In this document: positions 8,995 to 18,577 of the stretch, piece by piece | How the letters are laid out: each line of letters begins with the position of its first letter | Numbering within the stretch: the stretch's first letter is position 1 | Assembly (NCBI RefSeq): GCF_026802175.1 | Contig: NZ_CP113797.1 | Coordinates: 4,999,026-5,063,025, forward strand | Direction: 5' to 3' | Length of the DNA: 64,000 nucleotides | Source: Thermocoleostomius sinensis A174 | Lineage (GTDB): Bacteria; Cyanobacteriota; Cyanobacteriia; Elainellales; Elainellaceae | Translations under genes and position numbers: made by a program | Notes under the pieces: model-generated | The model's database searches: none | The model's input: the letters and a program-made list of their open reading frames with translations, nothing else | Told to the model about the DNA's origin: nothing

Positions 8995-9225
8995 GTGAAC
9001 AAATTACAAGAGCGTTTCGATGAAGGATGGTCAGTGCAAATCTATGACGGTAATCGTCATTTGCGTTGTTCTCTCTCTGCTTCTCACATGCGGGTGTTCC
9101 TAGCAGGTTTGGTGGTGGGGTTCATATTGGCTTTAGTTGGATTAAGCCATAGCCCCCGTGCACAGTCTTCACAGGTATCTCCGTCATTTTCACCCCCTAT
9201 AGAGTCTCCACTGAGCCTAAATTAG
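8995..9225 (+). CDS. Small single-pass membrane protein
   Basis: 76 residues starting at GTG. The N-terminus (LQERFDEGWSVQIYDGNRHLRC) looks cytosolic, followed by one membrane helix (VFLAGLVVGFILALVGL) and a Ser/Pro-rich tail. No family is recognised; the composition and helix suggest a real gene. The GTG start has only a weak upstream GAGG. Confidence 0.55.
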   Translation: MNKLQERFDEGWSVQIYDGNRHLRCSLSASHMRVFLAGLVVGFILALVGLSHSPRAQSSQVSPSFSPPIESPLSLN

Positions 9226-9260
9226 CGTGTCATTTTTTGAGCGTGTGGATGGTTAAGTAG

Positions 9261-10145
9261 TTAAACACTTAGATAGCGTCTTAGATAGCTCTCAACCGTT
9301 TCCATCTGAAGCCCAAATGTTGTCTGAAGCCGATCGATCTCAGCGGGAGAGCAGAAAAACTCATTCGCTAGCAGAGTTCGCAGAGTTCCCAAGGATTTCT
9401 GCGCCTCTGGGTTCAGCAGTCCCAAAACTGTGCGAACACCATCTAACACCAGCAGCGGGGGATTGATGACGATCGGATCGCGATTAAAAATGCGTCCAAA
9501 GATTTGCGGGATTTGCGATCGTTCTAAAACTTCTGGGCCGCCCACTGCAAAAATTTGACGGCTAGCATCTGGATTGCTAGCAGATTCCGCCGCAATTTTG
9601 GCTAGGTCGTCTGTACTGACGATCGACGTGCGAATTTTGGGGTCGCCAATCTGTAGATAAATTCCGGTTTGGCGAAAGCGCTCTGCCAGTGGCAATAAGT
9701 TAGACGCAAATCCAGAGGGGCGTAAGATTGTATAGTTTAATCCACTCGCCTGCAAATACTGTTCAACGGCCCACTTCGCCTTAAACACAGGCGCATCTTC
9801 ATAACCTCGATCGACCCCTAGCACTGAAACGAACGTGATATGCTGTACCCCAGCTATCTTTGCCGCATCAATCAAGTCAATGTTGGCGCGATAATCGATG
9901 GCTTGAGGGCTACCTGTAGAGGCATTAGAACCGTGCGTACTGATGATATAGTCAACCCCTTGACACGCTTTTTGAATATCGCGCTCTTGTCGTAAATCAC
10001 CAATAAATATTTCGGCTCCGCGTTGCTCTAGCTCGCCGTACCGCGAGGTCAATTGCACAAACGCCCGCACAGGTAGCTCTTGTTCGCGTAGCCGCCGTAC
10101 CACTCGACGACCTAAATCACCCGATGCGCCAGTTACTAAATACAT
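9261..10145 (-). CDS. NAD(P)-binding atypical SDR (NmrA/Ycf39-like)
   Basis: 294 residues from the ATG at 10145, which is preceded by AAGGAG; the frame stays open upstream but that part lacks family features. The N-terminus YLVTGASGDLGRRVVRRL is a Rossmann nucleotide-binding site; DYIISTHGSN, the HITFVSVLGVD strand and YTILRPSGF are typical of the NmrA/Ycf39 atypical SDR branch. Cyanobacterial relatives assist photosystem assembly or quinone and chlorophyll chemistry; others act as redox sensors. The specific role is not determined. Confidence 0.8.
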   Translation of the reverse strand: MYLVTGASGDLGRRVVRRLREQELPVRAFVQLTSRYGELEQRGAEIFIGDLRQERDIQKACQGVDYIISTHGSNASTGSPQAIDYRANIDLIDAAKIAGVQHITFVSVLGVDRGYEDAPVFKAKWAVEQYLQASGLNYTILRPSGFASNLLPLAERFRQTGIYLQIGDPKIRTSIVSTDDLAKIAAESASNPDASRQIFAVGGPEVLERSQIPQIFGRIFNRDPIVINPPLLVLDGVRTVLGLLNPEAQKSLGTLRTLLANEFFCSPAEIDRLQTTFGLQMETVESYLRRYLSV

Positions 10146-10194
10146 GCAATCGTTCTCCTTAAGGGACTGTTTGTAAGTTGCTGGACACGCGAGG

Positions 10195-10350
10195 TGCCAC
10201 TGTCTGACAGCAGTGGAGGAATCCTGCTTCGCCCTCATCCCCAAACCTGCTCCCACGTGTGAAAGCAGGGAGCCGAACCTGCTTCGCTAGCTTCCTCCTC
10301 TCCTAGGTTGAGGAGTGAAAGGTCGGGGAGGTGGGGTCCAGATAGTTGCC
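10195..10350. repeat. Dispersed-repeat-like spacer with C-rich hairpins
   Basis: The spacer has CCCTCATCCCCAAACC, the inverted pair CCTGCT (10246) / AGCAGG (10264), and a CTCCTCTCCTAGGTTGAGGAG hairpin-like element. This style (ccctcatcccc... tctccc) resembles the common cyanobacterial interspersed repeat. A related fragment lies at 31480-31512. Confidence 0.45.
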
Positions 10351-10360
10351 CATCGCGTTG

Positions 10361-10654
10361 TTACTTCTTTTTGTTATTTTTTCTGCGCTGTGTCCGTTGC
10401 TCCCAGCGAAATAAACTCACCATTAGCACAACAATTCCAACCTGAAGAGCCAAATTAGGCAACGCAGTTTCTGCACTCGCTCGTCCCGCCAAGAGTTGCG
10501 TAAGAAAGATAAATGCCCCAATGCAACCCGAAGCTCCGCAGGCGAGATAGACAAACTGGCGCAGCCCTCGGTAAGGTGATTTTAGCTCGGCAAGCAGTTG
10601 GGCGCGTGTTTCAGGATCAAGGGTTTGAGACGATCGGGGGGGTAGGTCAGTCAT
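10361..10654 (-). CDS. DUF3493 / LPA3-like thylakoid protein
   Basis: 97 residues with the DUF3493 hallmark AELKSPYRGLRQFVYLACGASGCIGAFI, two membrane helices and a lysine-rich C-terminus (RRKNNKKK). The plant LPA3 C-terminal domain, needed for low-level photosystem II assembly, belongs to this family, so a role in PSII or thylakoid assembly is plausible but unproven here. Start ATG at 10654. Confidence 0.8.
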   Translation of the reverse strand: MTDLPPRSSQTLDPETRAQLLAELKSPYRGLRQFVYLACGASGCIGAFIFLTQLLAGRASAETALPNLALQVGIVVLMVSLFRWEQRTQRRKNNKKK

Positions 10655-10741
10655 ATCAACGCAGAATGGCTCTCCTTGATCCTAAAGCACAATCGTTCTT
10701 CTATGAGCCAAGCAGGGTTTATTCTTACAACGGCAGTATTT

Positions 10742-12403
10742 TTACCACAAACCACGTTTGCCATTGGGATGAATAGTTGCCCAGTTGGTGCGGGCTAGAG
10801 CCAGTTGTTCATCAGACACCTTTGCACCAGTTAAATCAGCTCCGCAGAGATTGGCCCCACGCAGATTGGTATTACTGAGATGGGCATAGCTTAAGTTTGC
10901 ACCGCGTAAATCGGCTCCAGCTAAATCGGCATGGTTGAGGTAAGCCCGTGCTAAATTAGCATTTTTCAAAATCGCTTGGCTGAGGCTAGCGCGACCGAAG
11001 TCAGCATTAAACAAATTTGCGCCTTGCAGATTGACCCGATGTAATTTGGATTGATGAAAATTGCCATTCGATAAGTCAACTCGCTGTAAATTCAGTGTGC
11101 TCAGGTCTTGGCTGGTGAAATCTCGTCGCCCTTTAGCATAGGCAGCAATTACCTCATCGACCGCTAATTTCGTTGAAACAAATCCCGTCTGATTCACCAA
11201 ATTTTTGGAACTTGTGGCTGTGGCAGTTGGTGCATTTCGCCGAGTGCTAATGGGTTGTTGATAGGTACGCGGGCGAAGCGATCCAGACTGGCAACGGGTC
11301 GTAGGAGCGGCAGGAGACAACGGAGAAGAAGCCCCCCCCGAAGCCCGATGAACTTTGCTGGCTCGAATTGCAGCGGCCAATCGAGCTGATGGAGACAAGG
11401 ACGGCATGGTATCTATACTGCTGGGCATATCAGACGCGGTGGAAGAAACCGATCGAGAAGATCGGCTAGGCTGAGATACTAGGCTTTGGGACAAGCTATC
11501 CATGTAGGGTTCTAAATCCAGGGCCCGGAGCACATCTTCAGCAGACTGATAGCGATGTCGAACAGAGACTTCCAGCATTTTGCTGAGGACTGCTGCAAAG
11601 TGAGCGCTGATATGAACGTGCTCTTTCCATAGCACTTCACCTGTGGTTGAGTCATAGTCCATGTCTTTCGGCGATCGTCCCGTTAATAAGTACAAGCAGG
11701 TGATTCCCAAGGCATAAATATCACTGGCATACACGGGGCGCATGGCCATCTGCTCAGGCGGGGCATAACCAGGAGTGCCGATCGCATAGGCGGTGAGGGC
11801 CGTTTGTTCAGATGCCCCCGACCGAATGGGATTTACTTGATCTTTAACGGCTCCAAAGTCGATTAAGACCAGCTTTTTGTCTTGAGAGCGACGAATGAGG
11901 TTGGCTGGTTTAATGTCGCGATGGATCACCTGCTGACCATGAATATATTGCAGCATTGGCAACACTTCGCTGAGAAATTGCTTCGTGCCTGCTTCACTAA
12001 ATGGCCCCGAGCGCTTCACCTCCTGTTGCAGCGTTGAGCCACTGATATATTCTTGAACCAAATAAAATTCCTGATTTGCTTCAAAATAGTCCAACAGACA
12101 AGGCACTTGAGGATGGTTGCCGACTTTCCCTAGGGTTTTAGCTTCCCGCTGAAATAGATCCCGCGCCATTTGCATCACATGGGGCGAGGTCGCCACAGGG
12201 CGCAATTGTTTAATTACCGAGTAGGGCGTTCCAGGTAGGGATTCATCTTTAGCAAGAAAAGTAGCGCCAAAACCGCCCTGCCCGAGGGCCTGAATCACTC
12301 GATAGCGATCGCGCAGCAATAACTTTGAGCCACAGGTCTGACATCGCTCTGTATTGACTAAATTTTCTGGATTGGCACAGGCTGGATTTAGGCAATAGCT
12401 CAT
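10742..12403 (-). CDS. spkB: Serine/threonine kinase with zinc ribbon and pentapeptide repeats (SpkB-like)
   Basis: 553 residues in three parts. Residues 1-30 hold a four-cysteine ribbon (CLNPAC ... CQTCGSK). About 32-300 is a Hanks-type kinase: GQGGFGATF glycine loop, lysine in VIKQL, HRDIKPANL catalytic loop, DFG in LIDFGAVKD, and GTPGYAPPE. A Ser/Pro-rich linker leads to a C-terminal pentapeptide-repeat helix (about 435-540, A(D/N)LxxA units such as LRGANLCGADLTGA). This is the architecture of Synechocystis SpkB, linked there to oxidative-stress signalling. It is cytosolic, with no membrane segment. Confidence 0.9.
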   Translation of the reverse strand: MSYCLNPACANPENLVNTERCQTCGSKLLLRDRYRVIQALGQGGFGATFLAKDESLPGTPYSVIKQLRPVATSPHVMQMARDLFQREAKTLGKVGNHPQVPCLLDYFEANQEFYLVQEYISGSTLQQEVKRSGPFSEAGTKQFLSEVLPMLQYIHGQQVIHRDIKPANLIRRSQDKKLVLIDFGAVKDQVNPIRSGASEQTALTAYAIGTPGYAPPEQMAMRPVYASDIYALGITCLYLLTGRSPKDMDYDSTTGEVLWKEHVHISAHFAAVLSKMLEVSVRHRYQSAEDVLRALDLEPYMDSLSQSLVSQPSRSSRSVSSTASDMPSSIDTMPSLSPSARLAAAIRASKVHRASGGASSPLSPAAPTTRCQSGSLRPRTYQQPISTRRNAPTATATSSKNLVNQTGFVSTKLAVDEVIAAYAKGRRDFTSQDLSTLNLQRVDLSNGNFHQSKLHRVNLQGANLFNADFGRASLSQAILKNANLARAYLNHADLAGADLRGANLSYAHLSNTNLRGANLCGADLTGAKVSDEQLALARTNWATIHPNGKRGLW

Positions 12404-12840
12404 GCAATATCACTCGCTTCATAGGTCTCTAAAACGTGCTAGCCGGGTCAGCATTAAAGTGGGTAAAGCCCTAGAACTTTGCTAACGTCACTACCGTTTC
12501 ATCACCCTTATCTTTCCAACAAAATCTTGGCAAAGTGCCATGCTTTTGGGGAAACTCTTGAAGAGTTGCTAAAGATAGCAAGGTTTTGCTTGAAGCCTTT
12601 ATGAAACTCCATCAGGTTGCGAGTTTGAAGTACCTAAAATCAATCTATTAGGGCAAATTTTGAACCACTAGTCAGGGCGATTCTAACCGTTGAAGAGACA
12701 GAAATTGCAATTCTCTTGCCCGAGCGCTTGGAAAGTGTACCGTTGCGAACTTATCATAGAAGAATAGAATCCAAATCCTGCTAAATGCGTAGCTTGCCCC
12801 CGCTTCTGGATCGAGCAGACTAGGGCACCGTCTTGTTTGT
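12404..12840. other. Intergenic region between divergent genes
   Basis: 437 bases upstream of both the kinase gene and an alpha/beta hydrolase. Contains GAAACTC/GAGTT-like short repeats but no convincing hairpin. A 62-codon minus-strand frame (12672-12860) is not supported. Confidence 0.45.
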
Positions 12841-13818
12841 ATGGTCAAAACTGTTGACATCCTAGGATTTCCTCACGTCTACGAACTGTCGGCTCCCACA
12901 GATTGTCCCACCGTTCTAGTTTTCGTTCATGGCTGGCTCCTCAGTCGGGCCTATTGGCAGCCTATGATCGATCGACTGTCTGGGGACTATCAATGCCTTT
13001 CCTACGATCTGCGTGGATTTGGTGCATCCCAACGAGTGGCTAATTTATCTGCTGCTACGACACCTGCCCTAGTTGAAGATCCCGTACTAGAAAAAGCGGT
13101 CGTGGGCAGCGGAGCGGCGATATCATCACTGCCGTCCAGTTTAGAAACTCTGAAGGTTTCGACGACGATTGACTACACCAATTACGCACCTGCTATCTAT
13201 GCCCAAGAGCTTGCCATTCTACTACAGCAACTTGCCATCCAAAAGGCGTGGATAGTAGGACACTCCTTGGGAGGCAGTATTGCACTTTGGGCAGCCCATC
13301 AGTTTCCAGAATCGATAGCAGGGGTAATTTGTATTAACTCAGGGGGGGGGATTTATCTCAAGGAAGAGTTTGAGCGCTTCCGTACCGCCGGTCAACAACT
13401 CGTCAAGTATCGCCCCCGTTGGTTATCGTATGTCCCCTTACTTGATATTGCCCTAACCCGGATGAGTGTGGCTAAGCCGATCGAGCGTCGCTGGGGACGC
13501 CAACGTTTGTTTGATCTATTAAATGCCGATCCCGCTGTGGCGATTGGCACCTTGCTGGATTCAACCACAGAAGCAGAGGTGAATCGGCTACCCCAAATTG
13601 TTGCGCAATTGAAACAGCCTGTGCATTTTATCGCTGGTTCCAATGACACGGTAATGGAACCAAAATATGTTCACCACTTGGCTAGCTTTCATCCATCCTT
13701 TGAGTGCTGTAGCAATAACGTAACTGAAATTGCTAACTGTGGTCATTTGTCCATGATTGAACAACCCGATGCAGTGGCTACTGAAATTCGCCGAGTGCTT
13801 GATCAATATCTCACCTAG
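12841..13818 (+). CDS. Alpha/beta-hydrolase
   Basis: 325 residues. The oxyanion region is VFVHGWLLS, the nucleophile serine sits in GHSLGGS, and the catalytic histidine is probably in NCGHLSMIEQP; an acidic residue in FIAGSNDTVM completes the triad. A roughly 45-residue insert (about 65-110) separates the first strands from the nucleophile elbow. Substrate unknown; esterase, lactonase or haloperoxidase-like activity are all possible. The next gene, rpiA, follows after about 110 bases and is not obviously linked. Confidence 0.85.
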   Translation: MVKTVDILGFPHVYELSAPTDCPTVLVFVHGWLLSRAYWQPMIDRLSGDYQCLSYDLRGFGASQRVANLSAATTPALVEDPVLEKAVVGSGAAISSLPSSLETLKVSTTIDYTNYAPAIYAQELAILLQQLAIQKAWIVGHSLGGSIALWAAHQFPESIAGVICINSGGGIYLKEEFERFRTAGQQLVKYRPRWLSYVPLLDIALTRMSVAKPIERRWGRQRLFDLLNADPAVAIGTLLDSTTEAEVNRLPQIVAQLKQPVHFIAGSNDTVMEPKYVHHLASFHPSFECCSNNVTEIANCGHLSMIEQPDAVATEIRRVLDQYLT

Positions 13819-13931
13819 ACCCCGCACTCAAAATACACTGTGAGAAAGACTAGTCGTGAGCGTCCCTCTAGGCAGCAAGGCCACTTTAGGTGATGCTTAA
13901 TAGTGGTCAATTTAGATGAGGAGCGTTGCAG

Positions 13932-14642
13932 ATGACAGCAGGACTAGATCCCGTGACGGTAATGAAGCAAGAAGTGGGACGCGCCGCTGCCAATCGAGTG
14001 AAGTCGGGTTCTATTGTGGGGTTGGGCACGGGGTCAACTACCGCGTTTGCGATTCAGTGTTTGGGCGAGCGGCTTAGATCAGGTGAACTGACGGACATCA
14101 GAGGCGTACCGACCTCCTTTCAAGCCTCCGTACTGGCCAAACAGCACGGCATTCCGCTGACCACCCTAGACGAAATTGATCGGATAGACATTGCCATTGA
14201 TGGAGCCGATGAAGTTGATCCACAGAAAAACTTGATTAAAGGTGGCGGAGCGGCTCATACCCGTGAAAAAATTGTCGATTCGCTAGCAGAGCAATTTATA
14301 GTCGTCGTCGATCGTTCCAAATTAGTTGATCGCTTAGGTACGACCTTTCCGCTGCCAGTAGAAGTGTTGCCGATGGCGGTGACCCCAGTTATGCAGGCGA
14401 TCGAAAAACTGGGCGGCAAACCTGAACTGCGTATGGGCGTCAAAAAAGACGGCCCCGTCATCACCGACCAAGGCAATATGGTGCTAGATGTAACGTTTGG
14501 AGCGATCGACAACCCAGCCGAACTAGAAAAAACCTTGAACAACATTCCTGGCGTGCTAGAAAACGGCTTATTTGTTGGCGTGGCTGATGTTGTGCTAGTT
14601 GGCGAAATCAAAGACAACCACCCCTCAGTGAGAGAAGCTTAA
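13932..14642 (+). CDS. rpiA: Ribose-5-phosphate isomerase A
   Basis: 236 residues from the ATG at 13932, with a GAGGAG site 10 bases upstream; an in-frame TTG at 13926 is less likely. Motifs GLGTGSTT (phosphate loop), DGADEVD (catalytic Asp region) and [11 protein letters not shown] (general acid/base lysine region) identify RpiA. It interconverts ribose-5-phosphate and ribulose-5-phosphate in the Calvin and pentose phosphate cycles. Length is normal for the family. Confidence 0.97.
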   Translation: MTAGLDPVTVMKQEVGRAAANRVKSGSIVGLGTGSTTAFAIQCLGERLRSGELTDIRGVPTSFQASVLAKQHGIPLTTLDEIDRIDIAIDGADEVDPQKNLIKGGGAAHTREKIVDSLAEQFIVVVDRSKLVDRLGTTFPLPVEVLPMAVTPVMQAIEKLGGKPELRMGVKKDGPVITDQGNMVLDVTFGAIDNPAELEKTLNNIPGVLENGLFVGVADVVLVGEIKDNHPSVREA

Positions 14643-14654
14643 GCAAAGGCGAAA

Positions 14655-14713
14655 GGATGAGAGCGAAAGGATGAATCAAGACCAATCTTCGTTCATTCAT
14701 TTCATCCTCATCC
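14655..14713. terminator. Hairpin between convergent genes
   Basis: GGATGAG (14655) pairs with CTCATCC (14707-14713), and an inner GGATGAAT pairs with ATTCAT/TTCATCC. It lies between convergent rpiA and the DUF2325 gene; no long T tract. Confidence 0.5.
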
Positions 14714-14732
14714 CAACTCCCAACTCCCAACT
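14711..14732 (-). repeat. CCAACTC heptamer x3
   Basis: Three tandem CCAACTC units, the reverse complement of GAGTTGG, a member of the dispersed heptamer repeat family. Confidence 0.75.
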
Positions 14733-14740
14733 CTTGACGC

Positions 14741-15781
14741 TCAAGCTGGTTTAGAAAACTGATTCAAATGCCTAGCCAATTGCTTAGTTTTAAGTCCATA
14801 TTCGATCGCCTCTAGCACGCGCACCACGCCTGTTGTGTTGACCATTTCCACCGATTTCCCTGATCGCTGAGCCGCTTGCACAGCTTTGTCAGTTAGTTTG
14901 TGACTTGTGTAACCAGTGACAACCAACACCAGATCAGCACTAGCAATATGGCTTTCGCTTTGTTCAGCAATTTGGGGCCCTGCTTGGGCTGTACACCAAA
15001 TCAGATTGACATTGGAATCTCTTAAACGATTTCTAACCGCGCTTTCGAGTCGATCGTGCCCACCGAAGATGACCACCTTACCTTCCAAAATGGCATAGGG
15101 ATTGGGGCGTTTTTCGCTGCTGCGATGGCGAACCCGTGGCTGCACATCGGGGGCCCGTTCGACCCGCGATCGGTTTTCTAGGGCTTTGTTATAGATAAAC
15201 GTCAGTGTTTGCTCATGGCTACCGCGTAACCGGGCCACCGGACCTTCTTCACTATGGGTATTAATTTGGTGAATGAGCACATCCACCACTTCTTCCAAGG
15301 CTCCAATGGCTTTGAGGTCGTGAATATAGGGACGGATGGCGATCGAAGCATCCGTAGCGCTGTAAAAGTCCTGTTGTTCGGTAATCATCTCCAACAGATC
15401 TGCTTTCAAGGCCAACCGCCAGCGATGGGTTTGCTCGGCAATGCGCTCATCCAACAATTTCTCTTCGTTTAAAATCATTTGGCGATCGATGGCCTGAGCC
15501 GCCAGCAACGGTGCGTTGGCCAGCCGTTGTCGCAAGTCTTCAGCTTTAGCTTCCAGCTTTTTGCGTGTCATACTGTCTACAAAGTCTTCAGAGGACAGTT
15601 GCGACAGCATTTCTTCAATTTGGGACAGCAGCGGTTCTAGGCGCTGTTTTATTTTGACGATTTCTTCTTGGATTTGCTCATCCCGTTGCTGCTGTAAGCG
15701 CTTTTCTTCCAATTCTATTTTTGCTAATGATAAGAGATCTTGAACTGAATTTTCTAACTCATCTAGTTCTGAGATATCCAT
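14741..15781 (-). CDS. Coiled-coil protein with C-terminal DUF2325-like domain
   Basis: 346 residues. The first 130 or so are charged coiled coil (LEEKRLQQQRDEQIQEEIVK and on). The last 115 form a Rossmann-like DUF2325 domain: KVVIFGGHDRLESAVRNRL, a ADLVLVVTGYTSHKLTDKA strand and RSGKSVEMVNTTGV. The middle is alpha-helical. DUF2325 proteins have no assigned function; the joined coiled coil suggests a scaffold or assembly role. Start ATG at 15781. Confidence 0.7.
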   Translation of the reverse strand: MDISELDELENSVQDLLSLAKIELEEKRLQQQRDEQIQEEIVKIKQRLEPLLSQIEEMLSQLSSEDFVDSMTRKKLEAKAEDLRQRLANAPLLAAQAIDRQMILNEEKLLDERIAEQTHRWRLALKADLLEMITEQQDFYSATDASIAIRPYIHDLKAIGALEEVVDVLIHQINTHSEEGPVARLRGSHEQTLTFIYNKALENRSRVERAPDVQPRVRHRSSEKRPNPYAILEGKVVIFGGHDRLESAVRNRLRDSNVNLIWCTAQAGPQIAEQSESHIASADLVLVVTGYTSHKLTDKAVQAAQRSGKSVEMVNTTGVVRVLEAIEYGLKTKQLARHLNQFSKPA

Positions 15782-16018
15782 AAACTTGCCTCAAGAAGGA
15801 TTAAACCATAGCCATCAAGGTCATAGACCGAGTATTCGATTGAAAATACCGCCCTATGGCACCGCGATATGGCGAACATAGCTGTCATGTGAAAGATTAG
15901 TTAACGTTATAGTATTGCGAGTGTTGTTTGAGGATGAACCCGTCCAAGCAGGAACTCGAAGCATGAACACCATTCACCACTCACCCAATCGTCATTGACC
16001 TAATCTCTCTACCTCTCC

Positions 16019-17215
16019 ATGCACTATCGAAGATTTGGACGTACCGAGCTAGCTATGCCAGTGTTTTCCTGTGGTGGTATGCGCTACCAATACAAATGGC
16101 AGGATGTACCAGAACGGGAAATCCCATCTGACAATCAAGCGAACCTGGAAGCGACGATCCGTCGATCGCTGGAATTAGGTATTTATCATATCGAAACCGC
16201 CAGGGGGTATGGCACCTCTGAGATACAGTTAGGCAAAATTTTGCCGCTGTTACCCAGAGAGAAACTTATTGTACAAACAAAAGTTGCTCCTGTTGCGAGT
16301 GCCAAAGAATTTCAGCACACCGTTGAACGCTCACTCATGAACCTCAGGCTAGACTACATTGATCTGTTGGGGCTGCACGGAATCAACACGCCTGAGCTAC
16401 TCAACTATAGCACTCGTCCTGGTGGCTGTTTGGACGTAGCTCACAAACTCCAGTCTCAGGGAAAAATCCGGCACATTGGGTTTTCTACCCATGGAGCCAC
16501 TGATCTAATTGTGCAAGCCATTGAGACAAATCAGTTTGATTACGTCAACCTGCACTGGTACTACATTTTTCAAGCAAACTGGGCAGCGATTGAAGCAGCC
16601 AGTCAGCGAGACATGGGAATTTTTATTATCAGCCCCTCGGACAAAGGTGGACGATTATACAATCCACCCCAGAAGCTAGTAGAATTATGCCAACCGCTGA
16701 GTCCAATGGTGTTCAACGATTTGTTTTGCCTCAGCCATCCATTGGGTCGTCAACCACTGGTGCACACGCTCAGTATTGGCGCTGCTCGCCCTCAGGATTT
16801 TGACGAGCACCTGAAAACTCTGCCTCTACTCGATCGTGCGGATGAGATATTGCCACCAATTTTGCAGCGTTTAGAGCAGGCAGCGATCGACTCGTTGGGT
16901 GAAGAGTGGGTGCGGACGTGGCATGTGGGGTTACCGCACTATAGTCAAACTCCGGGGAATGTGAACATTCCTGCAATCCTGTGGTTGCGCAATTTGGCCC
17001 TTGCCTATGACTTGGTGGATTATGCCAAGGGACGATACAATATGTTAACCAACGCTGGACACTGGTTTCCCGGCGCGAATGCTGCCAAGGTCGATCGCTT
17101 GGATTTGCGACAGTGCCTTGTCAATAGTCCTCATGCCAGCAAAATTCCAGCCCTTTTAAAAGATACACATCAGCGTTTAGCAGGAGACCCTGTGAAGCGA
17201 CTATCGCAACAGTAG
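16019..17215 (+). CDS. Aldo/keto reductase
   Basis: 398 residues. The aldo-keto reductase tetrad is visible: Tyr in ARGYGTSEIQLG, Lys in IVQTKVAP, His in LGLHGIN, with an upstream Asp/Glu in IYHIETA. The N-terminus HYRRFGRTELAMPVFSCGGM is typical. The C-terminal 100 residues (HVGLPHYSQTPGNVNIPAIL) extend beyond the minimal barrel as in the cyanobacterial branch. It reduces carbonyls with NADPH; substrate unknown. A GT61 gene follows after 164 bases. Confidence 0.88.
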   Translation: MHYRRFGRTELAMPVFSCGGMRYQYKWQDVPEREIPSDNQANLEATIRRSLELGIYHIETARGYGTSEIQLGKILPLLPREKLIVQTKVAPVASAKEFQHTVERSLMNLRLDYIDLLGLHGINTPELLNYSTRPGGCLDVAHKLQSQGKIRHIGFSTHGATDLIVQAIETNQFDYVNLHWYYIFQANWAAIEAASQRDMGIFIISPSDKGGRLYNPPQKLVELCQPLSPMVFNDLFCLSHPLGRQPLVHTLSIGAARPQDFDEHLKTLPLLDRADEILPPILQRLEQAAIDSLGEEWVRTWHVGLPHYSQTPGNVNIPAILWLRNLALAYDLVDYAKGRYNMLTNAGHWFPGANAAKVDRLDLRQCLVNSPHASKIPALLKDTHQRLAGDPVKRLSQQ

Positions 17216-17379
17216 AACCGCAGCTTTAAACAGTAAACCAACTAGTTCTAAGCGTTTGATTTGGAGCACCACTAGAGATTGCATTCAAAAAGATCCGGGT
17301 TTTGAACCATTTGCTCTGTACTTGCCGGTAGATGGATGTGTGCCCTAAAGAAACTTAACAACGCTGAGGAAATACTCAA

Positions 17380-18519
17380 ATGCTAGCGAACTCAGACGCA
17401 AATCAGAGTTTTCAATCGAGTCTTGCCTCCGCTGAATCAAAAGTGTTACCACCAGCAACTATTGCAACTGACACCCCAGGAAAGGCAGATCGGTTACTGA
17501 ATCAGTCCCTATCGGGGCAGACGTTTGTTGTGCCGTCATCGCGCATGTTTGTTCATCCCACCCGCCTACTGTGCGCTTGGGAATCTCGTCCTATGCAGAT
17601 TCATTTACCTGAAGATAAAAAACGGTCTTCTCCGATTGAAATGACCGTCCGCACTGGAGGACTGACTCAGGCCAGCAATCTACAACCTCGTCGGTATTAT
17701 CGACACGCTCTGAAAGCTCTGTATCAGCAGCTAGCGTTGCCTGTGCGTTTGCCCCATTCCTATGTACTGGACAGCCGTTTTGATACCGATCAAAACATTG
17801 CTCATATTGTTGACAATATTCTGACTCGCTTCTTGCTGGCCAAGCGTATTGAACCAGCCTTGTCCAATCTCACCCTGATTTTGCGTCGCAATGCCAGCCC
17901 GATGATGAAACAGGTGTGTCAACTGCTCCACATTCCGTTTATCTGCACCGATCGCCGGGTCCAGGGCAACATCGTCACCGTTGAAGCAGAGAAGCGATCG
18001 GCAACTTGTCCAATTCTATTTGAACCGTATTATCGATCGCTGTTTGGATCGTTAGACTTTGCAGACTATCAAGCCGACACTCCCAAGCGTGTATTTATTG
18101 CCCGAAAGCATCGCCGCAAACTCACAAATGAAGCCGAGGTTGAGCACTGTTTACAAGCCTACGGGTTTATTAAGCTCTATTACGAAGATATTCCCATTCA
18201 GCAGCAGTGGTCGATCGCCAGAAATGCGGAAGTGGTGGTCGGTATGCATGGTGCAGCCTTGAGTAGCTTGGTGTTTAATGTTGATCAGGTGAAGCTACTC
18301 GAAATTTTTCATCCTGGCTATCTTGTTGATTTGTATCGCCATTCGATCGCTGCTGTGGGCGGCAAGTGGGCAGCGGTGATCGGGCAACTACACCCCGAGG
18401 TGATTCAAGCATTGGATTTTGAAGTCAAACCAAGACAATTTGCCCTTGCTGATACAACGATCGATCTGGGGTCGTTGCAGATGGGGTTGGATTATTTGGA
18501 AGTGGGGAAGAGGGAATAG
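17380..18519 (+). CDS. Glycosyltransferase family 61 protein (DUF563)
   Basis: 379 residues. The C-terminal half carries the GT61 hallmarks: RVFIARKHRRKLTNEAEVE, EDIPIQQQWSIARNAEVVVG, GMHGAALSSLVFN and LLEIFHPGY. Family members add sugars to glycans or proteins in cell-wall or exopolysaccharide synthesis. The N-terminus is hydrophilic with no clear membrane segment. It stands alone, not in an evident polysaccharide cluster. The 3' end of the gene has G-rich repeat-like composition (18500-18540). Confidence 0.82.
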   Translation: MLANSDANQSFQSSLASAESKVLPPATIATDTPGKADRLLNQSLSGQTFVVPSSRMFVHPTRLLCAWESRPMQIHLPEDKKRSSPIEMTVRTGGLTQASNLQPRRYYRHALKALYQQLALPVRLPHSYVLDSRFDTDQNIAHIVDNILTRFLLAKRIEPALSNLTLILRRNASPMMKQVCQLLHIPFICTDRRVQGNIVTVEAEKRSATCPILFEPYYRSLFGSLDFADYQADTPKRVFIARKHRRKLTNEAEVEHCLQAYGFIKLYYEDIPIQQQWSIARNAEVVVGMHGAALSSLVFNVDQVKLLEIFHPGYLVDLYRHSIAAVGGKWAAVIGQLHPEVIQALDFEVKPRQFALADTTIDLGSLQMGLDYLEVGKRE

Positions 18520-18577
18520 GGAGTTGGGGGCGATTGGAAATGGTTGGGTATCTTTGTTCTCGGTAGCTATCTAGCAG

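Noticed and set aside
12672-12860. 62-codon minus-strand frame
   Set aside because: Crosses the start of the alpha/beta hydrolase gene and lacks any signal.
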